Positions 45,050-57,641 of a stretch of 64,000 nt of DNA are shown in pieces (position 1 is the stretch's first letter; every line of letters begins with the position of its first letter). The stretch spans positions 88,573,910-88,637,909 of the forward strand of contig NC_061118.1 of the NCBI RefSeq assembly GCF_002878395.1. The letters are read 5' to 3'. The notes below the pieces were generated by a model. The model saw only the letters and a program-made list of their open reading frames with translations. It searched no databases and was not told where the DNA came from. Made by a program: the position numbers and the translations under genes. The stretch comes from Capsicum annuum (Eukaryota; Streptophyta; Magnoliopsida; Solanales; Solanaceae).

Positions 45050-46090
45050 TAACAATATCCACTCTACCAAAGGTTTCCTCATAATGCCAGCCACAATTGG
45101 CATAATGAGCGGTGGCACAATGGGGTTTTCTTTGAGAGAAAGGTTTTTTGATTGATGAATTGCTCAAGGTAAGTGACTAACCAAAAGTATTTAGGTGGAA
45201 GATGCTGACCAAGCTAGTTCTACTGTACAACTTGGCATTTATTCGAGAATTTAAAGTTATACTCCCTACAGTGGAGTGGTTTTGTACCTTTCCCTGCTAT
45301 TTAAATTTAGAAGAATAATATGCCTGTGGAGGTTGCCATCACCAATGAGGTCTTAGGGGTTCCCAACTCCTCCAATGCAGCTATCAAGGCAAATATCTAG
45401 GATTCAGATTTAAGGTGGGTGGCCAATACTTGGTGCTAGAGGGTAAAGCTGATGAAGTGAAGTAGTCTAATTAGCAGGGGACCAAAAGTGCATACTTCTT
45501 GGATGAGGCTAACATTTGGTTACAATTGGTGTCCTAGAAGATTTATCCTTCGAGGAATGTTATGGATATCTTATTTATTCGATCAATAGTGATGGCGTGT
45601 GTTATGGTAGGAATTGAGGTGAATGTACGGGCACTGTTCATGGATGAGCGACAGTACTTCAATTCCAGGAAGAGGTTGGCGAGGGTTCTATTCTTGTCTT
45701 CCTTGATTACATAGTTATACAAGTGGGTAGATATTCCCCAGAATGACTATGATTACATGGAGAAGTGATATATGTTGTCTAACCATCTAAGAGGTAGGAG
45801 TATATAAGATAAATGAAAAAAGAGAAAGGTAAGGGAGGAGGGTGAGAGAAGTAGGGCTAGAGTGAGTAGGACTCTGGAAACCTCTCCACATAGTTATTAG
45901 GTAGGTGACATTCTCGTGAGGATATGGAAGGTTGTGCAAGTCATATTCGGTTTCCCTTCTCCTATCAAAAAGCTATTGAAGTTGAGCCATAAGGATGTCA
46001 AGGAGTTCTTGCTCCTTAGTAGTGTAGAGAAGGAAGGCTCGGACACCCCAAGCCTAAAAGATGACGCCACTACTTAGACGTCCTCTTTCC
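45050..46090 (+). pseudogene. Second accessory ORF, putative plant transposon domain
   Basis: The short piece at 45320 reads 'MPVEVAITNEVLGVPNSSN'. A single frame from 45378 then continues through 'GGQYLVLEGKADEVK', 'WLQLVS*KIYPSRNVMDIL', 'SIVMACVMVGIEVNV', 'LARVLFLSSLIT*LYKWV' and a charged tail to about 46075. The TAGs at the marked places look like former CAG codons. The hydrophobic 'MAC..VG.E.NV' and 'SSLIT.L' pattern fits the PF20167-type domain better than any enzyme. The role is unknown. It is not the same copy type as 14799-16967. Confidence 0.55.
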
Positions 46091-46289
46091 CCATACTTTA
46101 TATTTTATTTTTTTATGAATTGGTTTTCCCCCATTTGGTTTATATAAGAAATAATTTCTTTTTTTTCTTGCACTTTAAACTTTTATCACTCTTCTACCAT
46201 TAATAATATTTTCCTTATCTTATAATGTGTGTTGTATTGATTATTGTTATTTTATAATTTAAAAAATAAGGTTTCTTTGCAATAATTAT
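46091..46289. other. AT-rich spacer
   Basis: AT-rich sequence between the accessory ORF and LTR J. I see no motif in it. Confidence 0.4.
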
Positions 46290-48927
46290 TCAGTAACCCT
46301 CCAAGTCATTTTCTTCTTTACCATATATTTTTGCCGATTAGAGCTTTTCTATAGCTGTCTAAGTCATCTGTGACTTGCTAGAGTTGACAGTTCAGTTATC
46401 AGAAAGTTTTTTTGGTATTAGAGCCAATTTCCTATTTGAAAGTCTTCACTGGTAAGGATTGGCTATTGGGAAAAAACATTAATTTAATGACCTCGTATGC
46501 AAATTTTGACAATCCAATCAGCTTTGGGACATCAATTTTAAGCTAGGCTACCTTTAGTTCAGTTTGCTAGGTTCCAGATTCATTTTGGGCTATTGGCCAA
46601 AAATGAAAAAAAAAAACCATGCATGTTGTGCCCACATTTCGTCAAAATGGCCCTGAATGGAAATTATGAGTGCAACATTAAGTCTAGAATATCGAATTTG
46701 ATAGGGTAGCATAGTACATTTCTGTTAATGGGACTTTATACGAATCCTGATGGGGTAGTAAAGACTTGGAATTTTCTAAGTCCTAGTTGGTGCACCACTC
46801 AGCATTTCATCTGCTAAAGCAACACTTGGGTCATTTTAGCTGAGACTGCTTAAGCGTCCATGTGGTCACCTTTAGTGACCAGGCTTACTGGCTGGGCCGT
46901 TAAAGTAGATCCCAGTAAGATAAAGCGGAGGCTGCTTAAGCGGCTGGCTGTCTGCTTTAGCGAAAAAGGCAAGCTCTGCGAGTATTGCTTATGTGGTATT
47001 TGACCACTTTAGCAGTGACTGCTTAAGCGGTCAAGTGGTAGTTTAAGCGGCACCTGGGAAGCCATTAAATGCCCTTCTTACCTGATTTTTATTTTTCTCA
47101 CAAATATCAAGAGTTAAAACCCTAGAGAGTGTGGGAAATTTTGTGATTAATTATTGGGAGATTGTGGTAAAATTATGAGCTCAAATTAATCATATCCTCG
47201 TCAAATCTTGGTAAGTTTCCGTTAAATTCTTAGTTCATTCATTAATGTTTTCCAAACTCCCTAGATTATTATTGGGTTGATTTTATTGTCATTTGGGCTT
47301 GAAATTTACTCATTCTTAAGTCGAATGATTTTTGAGCATCGAGGGATGCATTGACGATTTAGAAAGTTTGATTCTGTAAGCAAACCCCACATGGTATTTT
47401 TATGTGCTTTTTGAATTTAAATCCTAAAAATTCAGTATGGATACTGTTATTCTCATATAGACAAGTAGATTACCATTTTTTATAGCGTGGCATCGAGTAG
47501 AAGATTCTCATAAGGGAAAATCAATAATTTAACGGATTTCATCCGGATTTCTTCGATGTCCAGGTAGGCTAGCTTTACCTTCCTCCTAGATTGAGCTTAA
47601 TTATATTATGATATGATAGGATGCTAGTTTTAGGATGTAGGATGCTAGTTTTAGGATGGTATTTAAGTCTTGGAGGTATATTTTGTATGAATTGTATATT
47701 TTAGTCGATTAAGGAACTGTTATTAGGCATAATTGACTTGATTTCTCATTCGTTAGGTATATTTACTATCTTAGGACTAAACTGTGGATTAACTAATATA
47801 TAATAGTGAAATTAAATACCTTAGCCTCATTCAGGTTGAATTTTCCTTAGAATAATTTTTGGGGATAGAAGTGGGCCCCTTCAACCCACCCTACGCCAAG
47901 ATTGCTATTAACTCATTGTAAGATCTATAGATTTTCCCCTTTTTAATTTACATTCTTAAGCTCGAGGAGGTTCAAATTCATAATTCTTTAATCTAGATTA
48001 ATACTTGGGAGATAATAGTAGTTTTGGTTCGAGCCTGCAATTTATGATTTTAGACTAATTTGTTTCTAGCATTATTCATGATATGAATTCTGATTCAAGT
48101 TCGACAAATAATGATATGAGTTTTGATTCAAGTCTGACAATGAGGTGTTGATTATGATGATTATGGAACTGAATCAAGTATGGTGTTTCACGATATGAAA
48201 GATTCCACAGTTATGATTTATTTCTCCTTGATTGCACCCACTGGAGAATGGGGTCCACATTGGGTTATTTACTTAATTAAACTATCTGGCTTATGGGAGC
48301 AGTTATATAGCTATAGCTATGTGTTTTTTAATATTATTATTCCGGTTATATGTTTACAATATTTGAAGTATTATTCTAGGTTTGCCCTCTTACCTTGACT
48401 TAGCTTACTTATTTTGAATTATATTAGGTTATATTATGATTTAGCTCTTTCAACCGATGATGCTTACTAAGTACCTGTGGCTTTGGTACTCATACTACTC
48501 TTTTGTACTTTTTTTGTGCAGATCCGTGTACTTTTTGTCATCGTCAATGCTAAGATTTATGTTGGTCAAAGTTCAGTGATAGGGTGAGGTCACAGAGTCA
48601 GAGTTGACCTTTTCCCCTTCTTCTATTTTTTCTAGTCTTTCCATTTTAAGACTATTGTATATTAACTTAATAGTACTTGTATTCTTTTTGGATTAGAGGT
48701 GGTGGTACTGACACTACTAGGTCATGGGATGTTATGACTTATCTTATTTCTTTTTTGTTTTAGTATTATTCCATGTTTATTGCTTGTAAGCTTTTACGTG
48801 AATATTTCCTACATTAATGCTATTTTCCACCAAATTAACAAATTACTTATAACTCTAATCAAAGATTTGGCTTATTACTGGTGGGATAATGTAGGTTCCA
48901 TTATGGCTTGAAAATTGGGTTATTACA
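46290..48927 (+). repeat. 5' LTR of element J
   Basis: It starts TCAGTAACCCTCC (TGTAATGACCCTCC in the 3' copy) and ends 'gggttattaca'. The stretch 46790-47060 is dense in 'gcttaagcgg', 'ctttagcg' and 'cacttta' words, many of them partial palindromes. Near 48445-48530 it shares a block with LTR C. Open frames such as 48180-48398 are not supported. Confidence 0.85.
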
Positions 48928-48930
48928 AAC

Positions 48931-48942
48931 TTGTATTAGATC
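48931..48942 (+). other. Primer binding site of element J
   Basis: 'ttgtattagatc' is a degenerate form of the Met-tRNA complement TTGGTATCAGAGC. It lies 4 bases after the LTR end. Confidence 0.6.
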
Positions 48943-49140
48943 TAGGTTCACCAGTATTGTTGGTATAAAAGAAAGTGTCTAGTAGAGTCTCGCAGATCAA
49001 AATAATAGTGTTTGTTTCTTATCTTTGGGGGGGAGGGGGGCTATAGGACATTCTTAGAAGATCTTTACTTCCTTCACTTATTTCAAGCTAAGAGCTTGAG
49101 TTTGTTTCTATAATTTATTTGGTTTTACTCTTTCATAGAT

Positions 49141-50600
49141 GGCCAGGACTCATGTAATTATTATGCGAGATGAGGACCCTTAGTACGCAATTAGGGATCC
49201 TACCAAAGTACGTGGATGGCATAGGGTTAAGGGCATCCAAGAGATGCAGCCCCAGTGAGAGACTAAGACAGGAGCCTTTACTAGAACCTATTCCTGCTCC
49301 TGCTCTAAAGATTCCTCCACCCTATATAGTGGTGGGCCAGGGGCCATCCGAATCTATATTGAGCTTATTTCTTAATCACTGTTCAGGGATGCATTAGTTT
49401 AAATCCTAGGTTTATTTGGTGGTACACTGTTTGATGGTACTCTATTTACTAACCATAGTGGTACTAAGGCGAGAGCGCAACCTATAGCTGCAGTTCCTAG
49501 AGTTGAGATATCTCCAGCATCACTAGTTTCTTAACCGATAGTCACCCAGCCTACTATTCTATTGAGAAGTAGAAGATGTTGGGTAGATTCTTGATATTGA
49601 CTTTGCCTAGGTTTTCTGAGGCACTGGGCAAGGTTGATTATGAGTTCTTTGCCACTTGTAAGGATAGGCCCTATAATTTTGGCCTAGTTGAGACTCTTGG
49701 TGTGAGTTACACTACCTTTTAGATGGATTTAGTAGATTAGCATTGGTGGAGATGTCATTTTGATTCCAGGCCAGTTGGATCTCCTCCATTGAAATGGACT
49801 CAGTTCTTCGAGGTCATCCTAGAGAAGTATATGCCTCACAGCCTTAGAGATCATTTGAGAAGCTAGTTTCTTGGATTGGAGTAGAGATTTATGACTATTA
49901 TGGAGTATGAGGCTTGATTTCATGAGTTGGCTAGGCATACTACATCTATCCTGCCAATCGAGTATGAGCGGGTTTAGTGTTTTGTTTGGGGATTGAGACT
50001 TCCTCTCTATATGGATACATAGTATTTCATTTCTACTGGCAGGCCTTTTATGAATGTTTTTGATCATGCTTAAATTATAGAGGATATTCATCACGAAGAC
50101 GAAGGGGCAGTAATAATAGATCCTGATATTAGGGAAATTTTAGTAGAAATAGGAGTGGCTCATGGTTCATAGGTAGTGGTTCATGAAGTAGGAACCTCTG
50201 ATTCAGCCTTATCAATATCAGGATCAGTCTTGTAGGCCCATTCATGCTACAATTTAGATTACCAATGGAGGCTAGTCTAACTATAGTAATCATCCTAGAT
50301 AGAGTAGTGGTCCACTTTCGAGAGGTTCATCTTTTAGGTATTCTATCTTAGGTGGTTATTCTGAGTCAGTCAGATCTTTTTAAGTTATTACAGTTCTTGG
50401 AGAGTGTTATAATTATGGGGCCTTCGACTATTTCTCTAGAGAGTGTCCTAGATATAGGGCAGTTATTTTGACAATGCAAAGTGTTCTGCCAATAAGGGTA
50501 GTACCACCTCTAACTTAGGATGGTATGCAGGGTTGTCGGGGTGGTCCTAGGGGGCTTATGGAGGTCTATTGGTAGGTAGGAAAGTATATCGGTTTTGTAC
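49141..50600 (+). pseudogene. Gag of element J, broken
   Basis: The frame starts at 49141 with 'MARTHVIIMRDEDP' and is stopped at once. Fragments in changing frames give a Pro-rich part ('PPPYIVVGQGPSES', 49318-49360), capsid remnants (49570-50090) and a possible zinc knuckle remnant near 50405-50450 ('CYNYGAFDYFSRECP'-like). It is too broken to make protein. Confidence 0.7.
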
Positions 50601-50639
50601 ATAGACAGATAGTGGGCGTGGTCAGTTGAATGTCATACT

Positions 50640-51290
50640 AGCAGATTTGAGGTAGAGTCTTTGGACATTGTTATTACAGGTATGATTTTAGTGTGCCATC
50701 AATTGACTTTTTCTTTATTTTATTCGATATCCATTTATTATTATATAACTTCTTATTGTGCCCCAAGGTTAGAGTTATCATGGGATTCTTTATATATGTC
50801 ATTACGTGTATCTACTCTTGTGGGTAATTCTTTAGTTGTGGATTGGGTTTATAGATCATGTGTTGTGATTTTTTGAGAGTTTAATACTTATGTTGACCTT
50901 ATTATATTAGACATAGTGGATTTTGATGTAACTCTTTGCATGCACTGGTTATTCCCCTATCATGCAGTCTTAGATTATTTTTCACTATTACCTTATCCGA
51001 GCCCGGCATATCCCCAATTGTGTGCTAGTGGTTTATTAGCTGTGAGACGATAATAATTATTTCTTATGTTTGTGATAGGAGACTTATATTGTGGGGTTGT
51101 GATTCTTATATCACTTATATTCGTGGTGTTAGTATGGAGAGTTCCTATCTTATCTCTATTCCTATAGTTCATGAATTTTTGTATGTTTTTCTGACCAATC
51201 TACCTAATCTTCCTCCTGACTGTAATATTGAGTTTATTCTTAATATTGAGTTGGACACCCAACCTATTTCTATAGCACCTTAACGTATGG
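50640..51290 (+). pseudogene. Aspartic protease of element J, broken
   Basis: The piece 50661-50876 ends with 'VSTLVGNSLVVDWVYRSCV'. It is followed by 'LIILDIVDFDVTLCMHWL' (50898-50952), the typical second half of the domain. The active-site Asp region (about 50710-50740) is not recognisable. The piece 51089-51283 covers the linker to RT ('FILNIELDTQPISIAP'). Confidence 0.7.
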
Positions 51291-51940
51291 CTCATGTCAA
51301 TCTTATGGAGCTGAATTGTCTATCTTTAAGATTTTCTGGGTAAAGGTTACATTAGATCAAGTATGTCTCCTTGGGGTGGTCTTGTCTTGTTCATAAATAA
51401 TATGGATGGTTCTTTGCATATGTGTATTAACCACAGGCAGCCTAATAAGGTGACGGTGAAGAATGGGTATCATATACCTCACCTTGATGATTTATTTGAC
51501 TAGCTTTAGGGAGTAGCGGTGTTCGCTAAGATTGACTTGAGGTCTGATTACCATAAGATGAGGATTCAGGTTAAGGACATCCCAAAGACAACCTTCAGGA
51601 CTCATTAGGGTCATTATGAGTGCTTGGTAATGCCTTTTGGGTTGACCAATACCCCAACTGCATTCATGGATTTGATAAATTGCATGCTTAGGACTTATTT
51701 AAAGTCTTTTATAATTGTGTTCATTAATTACATTCTTGTGTATTTGAGGAGTAGAGATGAGCATATGCAGAATTTAAGGATTATGTTCCAAACATTGAAA
51801 GATCAAAGTCTTTTTAACAAATTCTTAAAGTGTGAGTTTTGGATTGAGTTAGTGACATTCCTAGGACATATGGTGTCTAAGGATGGTATTATGGTGGACC
51901 CAACAAATATTGAGGCTAATCGTGATTAGGCCAGTCCTAC
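51291..51940 (+). pseudogene. Reverse transcriptase of element J, inactive
   Basis: Recognisable parts are 'INHRQPNKVTVKNGYHIPH' (51426-51480), '[15 protein letters not shown]' (51523-51567) and the open piece 51624-51929 ('MVMPFGLTNTPTAFMDLIN', 'FLGHMVSKDGIMVDP'). The catalytic box reads FINY (51720-51731): both Asp residues are replaced. TAGs at 51501-51503 and 51507-51509 fall in a former DQLQG stretch. Confidence 0.85.
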
Positions 51941-52520
51941 ATCTCAATCTAAGGTTTATAGCTTCATTAATATGGTTGGTTACTATAGGTAGTTCACTGA
52001 TGGTTTTGCTACTATTGTAGCATCGATGACCAGATTGACTTTGAAGAAGGTTCCTTTCTAGTAGTCTTGGGAGTGTGAGTCAAGATTTTGGAAGCTCAAG
52101 GGATTTCTTACTTTATCTCCAATATTTTCTCTTTCTATTGAAGGTGAGGGATTCACCGTGTAATCTAATTTTTCTGGTGTTGGTTTGGGTTGTGTGTTAA
52201 TGCAGCAGGGTTGAGTTATTTCTTATGGATCAAGGCAGCTGAAGGTGCATGAGCTCAACTGCACCATTCATTATTTGGAGTTGGTAGTGGTAGTTTTGTG
52301 CTTAAGATTTGCAGTCATTATTTATATGCCATGCATTGTGATATCCATACTAATCATCACAGTCCTTAGCATCTTATGACCTAGAGAGAGCTTAATTCTA
52401 GGTAGCACAGATGGATGGAGTTGCTTAAGGATTATGACATCTCTATTGTATACAATTCCGGCAAGGCAAATATTTTAATGGATTCCTTGAGACAGAAGGC
52501 AGTAAGTATGGTAGCTTAGA
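51941..52520 (+). pseudogene. RNase H of element J, broken
   Basis: Remnants are 'MVGYYR*FTDGFATIVASM' (51973-52030), TAG pairs at 52059-52064 (former Gln-Trp), 'GLGCVLMQQG' (52184-52213) with 'SYGSRQLKVHELN', and 'RWMELLKDYDISIVYNSGK' (52412-52465). Active-site Asp positions cannot be placed with certainty. Confidence 0.72.
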
Positions 52521-53660
52521 TTCTATTTGAATTTTTGATAGACTATTGGGATAGGACATCATGTCTTTAGCTAATTTGATGGTACGACTTTATATTTCAG
52601 ACCTCGAGAGGATTCTTTGTAGCATTTAGGAAAGGTCTACCTTACTTAAGTAGACTCAAAGTCACCAGTTAGGATACGAGACTCTATATCATCCAAAATC
52701 AGGTACAGAGTGGTGAGTCTAGAAGAGATACTACAGATTCCAAGGGTATTCTGAGATATAATAGGTGTATTTGTGTTTTGAGGGTTGGAAAATTTGTTCA
52801 ATTGATATTGTTTGAGGCTCATAACTCAAAATATTTAATTTACCTTGGTACAACAAAGATGTATATAGATTTGATGTATCACTATTAGTGGGGTGGCATG
52901 ATGAGAGATATGGTGGATTTTTTAGCTTGTTACCTATATTGTCAGTAATTAAAGGATAAGCATCAGAGGCCTGGTGGCTTAATTCAGAGATTACCCATTC
53001 CCAAGTAGATGTGGGAGCAAATCACTATGAACTCGATTAGTAGTTTTCCTCACACCTCTAATGGTTTTAATGGTAGTTAGGTTATTGTATATTGGTTGAC
53101 TATATCGGCATATTTATTTCCTATTTAGACATCTTGTAGTTTCGAGAGTTTATCTTGTGTCTATGTTTGTTATATAGTTCACCTGCATGGGGTGCCAATA
53201 TCTATTATTTCAGATCAGGGCTCAATGTTCACTTCGAGTTTTTGGAGATCAATTCAGAAGAAGTTGGGCACTTATGTGGATCTCAACATAGCTTTTCACC
53301 ATGAGACCAATGGGTAGCTAAAGTGGATTATTCAAGTTTTCGAGGATATGCTTTGAGCCTGCATTATGGATTTTGAAGGTTAGTGGGAGTAACACTTAGC
53401 TTGGACAAAATTTGCCTATAATAATAGCTACCATTTGAGTATTGAGATGACACAATTTGAGGCATTATATGGTACTAGTTGTCGATCTATGATTGGATGG
53501 TTGGAGACTTTTAAGATTAGGCCCCATATTACTGACTTGCTTCAGGAATCATTGGATAGATTCAGGGTGATTCAGGATAAAGTTTAGGCTGCTTAGAGTA
53601 GCCAGAAGGCTTATACAGATCACAAACTCTATGCCTCGATATTTGGAGTTAAATACCAAG
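52521..53660 (+). pseudogene. Integrase of element J, broken
   Basis: Degenerate HHCC module at 52815-52950. 'ISDQGSMFTSSFWRSIQKK' (53205-53265) keeps the second catalytic Asp, while the first position reads 'MNSIS' (Asn, about 53028). 'FAYNNSYHLSIEMTQFEAL' (53412-53470) and 'LQESLDRFRVIQDKV' follow. A TAG at 53593-53595 matches the TAG at 38873-38875 of element G. Confidence 0.78.
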
Positions 53661-54060
53661 TATCCCTCAGAGTATCGCCCATAAAGGGTGTGATGAGGTT
53701 CAGGAGGAAAAACAATCCCAACCCTAAGTATATTGGACCTTTTGAGATCCTTCGTACAGTTGGAGAGGTGGTATATGAGTTATAGTTACCCAAGATTTTG
53801 TTATTGTCCATGTGGTTTTCTATGTTTCCATGTTGTGGTGGTAAATTCCCAAGAAATATCATGTGCTTTAGTAGGACTAGGTTTAGCGAGATGAGAGATT
53901 GAACTTCGTGGAGGAGCTGGTGTTCAAATTAGATAGGAATGTATGGAAACTACACTCTAGAGAGATTTTAGCACTAAAGGTTTAGTGGAGAAACCATCCA
54001 GTAAAGGAGGCTAGAAGATTGAGAGTGAGATACAGACCTAGTATCCTCACTTGTTTGAGA
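53661..54060 (+). pseudogene. Integrase tail and chromodomain of element J
   Basis: 'VSLRVSPIKGVMRFRRKNN' and 'KYIGPFEILRTVGEVVYEL' (53660-53785) are clear. A degenerate chromodomain follows with stops and shifts up to the LTR, including a 'tctagagagattttagcac' segment near 53958 that corresponds to the 'LHSREIL' part of element C. Confidence 0.7.
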
Positions 54061-54119
54061 TTTCAGGTACATCCTATCCCTTTTCTTTTGCGTACAAAAG
54101 TTCTTTCTCTAGCGGATAT

Positions 54120-56664
54120 TGTAATGACCCTCCAGGTTATTTTTTGTCTTTACACACATTTTTATCGGTTAGAGATTTCCTAAAGCTGCCCCAATCATTT
54201 ACCGGGCAGTTTATTTGGATTTTAGAGACAATTCCTAATTTTATAGTCTTCACTAGTTAGGGTTTTCTATCGAGTAAAAACATCAATTTAACAATCTGAT
54301 ATACTAATTTTTGTAGTCCAACCAACTTCAAAACATTGATTTTACGCTGAGGGACCTTTTGTTCAAGTCTCGATGCTTTCAGAATCATTTTGGGAAATTG
54401 ACCAAAAATTTATAAAAATGGCCCATAGGTGTGGGGCCCATATTGTGTCGAAACAACCTCAAATGGAAATTTTAAGCGCAACATTGAGTTTGAATGTCAA
54501 ATTTGATAGAGTAACATAGTTCATTTGCTTTCACGGGATTTTGAATGAATCCCTAGGGATTGGTGTAGACTTAGAACTTTCCAAATCCCAGTTGGTGCAT
54601 CTACTAAAGCGATATACTTGGGTCACTTTAGTGGAGTCATTTTAAGTGGCTAGCCAGTTTCTTTAGCGACTAGGCTTGTGATCTAGGCTGCTAAAGTGGA
54701 AGTCGCTAAAGGATACTTGGCCGCTTTATTGGTGACCACTTAAATGGTCAAGTGGCCACTTAAGTGGCACATGGGAGGCCATTAAATGCCCCTCTTGCCT
54801 ATTTTTCTCTAATTTTTCTCACAAGTCTCAAGAGTTAAATCCCTAAAGATTTCTAGAAATTGGTAGATTATTTATTGGGAGTTTATGGGGTAATTGTGAG
54901 CTAAATTAATTGTTTCCTCGTCAAAATATTGGTAAGTTTCCCTTATATTCTATGTGAATTCATTAATTTATCCCCCAAATCCCTAGATTATTAGTTGGTT
55001 GATTTTAGTGTTATTTGAGCACGAAATTTAACCATTCTTGAGGGTAAATAATCCTTAAGCATCGGGGGATGTATTGGTTTTGAAAGTGCAATTCTGTAAG
55101 CAGGCCCCATATGGAATTTCGATGTGATTTTTTAACCCTAAGAATAAAAATGCAATATGGGTACCATTATTGTCATAATGACGAGTAGATTACCAATTTT
55201 ATATCATGGCATTATGCAGAAACTTCTCAAAAAGAATAATCGATGATTTAGGGAATTTCTCCAGGCTTTCTTTGGCATCTAGGTAGGCTAGGTTTACCTT
55301 TCTCCTAGATTGAGCTTTATTGTATTATGAATATAATAGTATTCTAGTTTTGTGATGAGATGTAGGTCTTGGATGTATATTTAGTGTGAATGAGATCCTT
55401 TAGCCAATTAAGTAACTGTAATTAGGCATAATTGACTTGATTACTCATTGTTTAGGTAGATATACTATTCAGACTAAATTGTGACTTATTAATATCTAGT
55501 AGCGAAATAAGATACCTTAGCCTAGTTTGGGATAGAATTTTCCTTATAATAGATTTTGGGGATAGAAGTGGGCTCCTCCGTCAACCTTTGGCAAGGATTG
55601 CTATTAACTCCCCTTGCACATTATTTAATTTACATTTTTGATCCGGAGGAGGTTTTGATTCATGATGCTTTATCTAGATTGATAGTTGGGAGATGATAGA
55701 ACCCATTCTGGCAATTTATGATCTTAAGACTAGTTCGATTCCGACATTATTCATGATATGATTTCCGGTTCAAGTTCAACAAATAATGATATGAGTTCCG
55801 TTTCAAGTTCGACAAATGATGATATGAGTTTTGATTCATGTCAAATAATGAGGTGTTGATTATGACAGTTATGGAATTAGTTCGAGTTTGGTGTTTCATG
55901 ATATGAAAGATTCCACGATTATGATTTTGAGATTTGGCTAACTTATATAATTCTAATTATTATTTCTCTTTAATTACACCCCTTAGGTTTATAGGGGCCC
56001 ATATTGGGTTATTTACTTTACTTCACTTTCTGCCTTATGGGGGATAGTTATGTAGTGATAGATATTTGTTCTTTAATAATACTATTCCAATTATTTATTT
56101 ACATTATTCCAGGTTTTTCCTCTTGCCTTGACTTAGCTAACTTATTTCACATTGTATTTTGTTTATATTATGATTTAGCTCAGTCGGTCAGTATTGCCTG
56201 TTGAGTACCCATGGCTTTGGTACTCATACTACTCTTATGTACCTTTTTGGTGCAGATCTGATGCTAGCTTCCACAGTTGACTCAGAGATTTGTGTTGGTC
56301 AGAGTTCGAAGACATGGTGAGCTCTCATAGCCAGAGTTGACCTTTCTCCTTCTTCTGTTTTTTCTAGTCTTTCAATTTCTGAGAATATTGTATATATTGA
56401 CCTGATAGTACTTGTATTCTTTAGGATTAGAGGCTCTTGTACCGGTACTACTAGGCCATGGGATATTATGACTTATCTTATTTCTCTTCTATTTTAGTAT
56501 TATTCCATTATTTATAGCTTGTAAGCTTTTACATGCATATTTTTGGCATTTATGCCATTATCTGCCAAATTAGCCTTTTGCTTATAAATTCGGGCTACGG
56601 TTTGGCTTACCTATTGGTAAATTAAAGTATGTGCCATCATGACTTAGAAATCCAGGTCGTGATA
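54120..56664 (+). repeat. 3' LTR of element J
   Basis: TGTAATGACCC at 54120 to about 'ggtcgtgata' at 56664, 2545 bp. It aligns with 46290-48927 throughout, including the 'taagtgg/ctttag' cluster at 54600-54775 and the 'ggtactcatactactctt' block at 56218. Divergence is clearly higher than between the LTRs of element G. Confidence 0.85.
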
Positions 56665-57624
56665 GATTGCAAATTGAAAGAAATAGGGGGACCTTGGCAG
56701 CTCACTGACTGGAGCCACTGCAACAGTTAACTCTACGATTGTAGTTGTAACCTCCAGTGATTCTAATTTTGTCTTTTTTCTAAATACTCTAAGGACTTTT
56801 CATACACTACACTATTAGCTAATTACTATTATAGTTTCTAACTCTCACGTACTAGAGCTTTTAAAGGTCTAAAATGAATACATTACAATTCAAGCCATTA
56901 TAAATGAAACTAATTTTTTAACTTAATTAGCTTTTAACATAATTTTTCCTCTCCTCTATGGTAATTTTCATAGAATGGTAAGGCACCGAGGTAATTCATC
57001 ATTATTAGAATAGGAACTAAAAATAATCTAAATCACAGAGAGATGAGGCATTTCTTGAGTCAAGAAATGAAGTTCGCTTCGAGGTTACACCAATCCTCAC
57101 GATCCTCGATTTCCTTGGCCGCACAACATACAAATTAGCATACATAATAAATTTTCATAATTAAGTTGTGTGACAGTCTGACCACCAAGTAATAGCAAGA
57201 TCAAAAAATTAGCATCCATATAAGTAATGATGGTGTATCATATCATACCATAACAACACATATTAAGGAACCAAATATTTAACATAATATCAAGCGAACT
57301 TTGCAACATGAAAATTCTACACTAACACTTCTTATTGACATTGACTAGTTGGGATACCTTATTCCAACCTCTCAAAATTCGCAAGATACCAATTAAGACC
57401 AACCATCCTTTATTTTGATGGTATAGATACAAATTGGAATCTTCCATGTACCAATTGGGATCAACTCGGGAAGACAACACTGAGATGATACGATATGAGA
57501 GAAGAATATTAGGTAGCTTCACAGATTCCATATAGCCTACTACAGATTTGTTGTGGATGTTAATACCCTAATTTGTGGGGCTCTACTCGACATGTACACT
57601 TGTACTGAGAGACTGGTAACCTGG
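56665..57624. other. Unassigned DNA left of LTR L
   Basis: This should be the leader of the minus-strand element whose primer site is at 57625-57638, since it lies on the interior side. I see no gag or pol motif in it. The 70-residue frame at 57322-57531 (minus) has no recognisable family. A stretch at 56700-56770 ('actgcaacagtt', 'gattgtagttgtaacc') shares words with 59865-59890. Confidence 0.35.
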
Positions 57625-57638
57625 GATCTGATACCATC
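57625..57638 (-). other. Primer binding site of LTR L element
   Basis: On the minus strand 'gatggtatcagatc' matches the Met-tRNA complement TGGTATCAGAGC apart from one base. It shows that the LTR to its right is a 5' LTR read leftward. Confidence 0.65.
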
Positions 57639-57641
57639 TTT

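Larger units (their letters stand above)
46290..56664 (+). mobile_element. Tekay-type chromovirus J with both LTRs
   Basis: About 10.4 kb: LTRs at 46290-48927 and 54120-56664, primer site, gag, protease, RT, RNase H, integrase and chromodomain in the usual order. All domains are heavily interrupted and RT has lost both catalytic Asp residues. I could not find a 5-bp target duplication; the outer ends are degenerate. Its chromodomain and LTR resemble element C more than D, F or G. Confidence 0.88.

Noticed and set aside
48180..48398. 72-residue hydrophobic frame
   Set aside because: Within LTR J; the 3' LTR copy at about 55890-56120 is interrupted differently.
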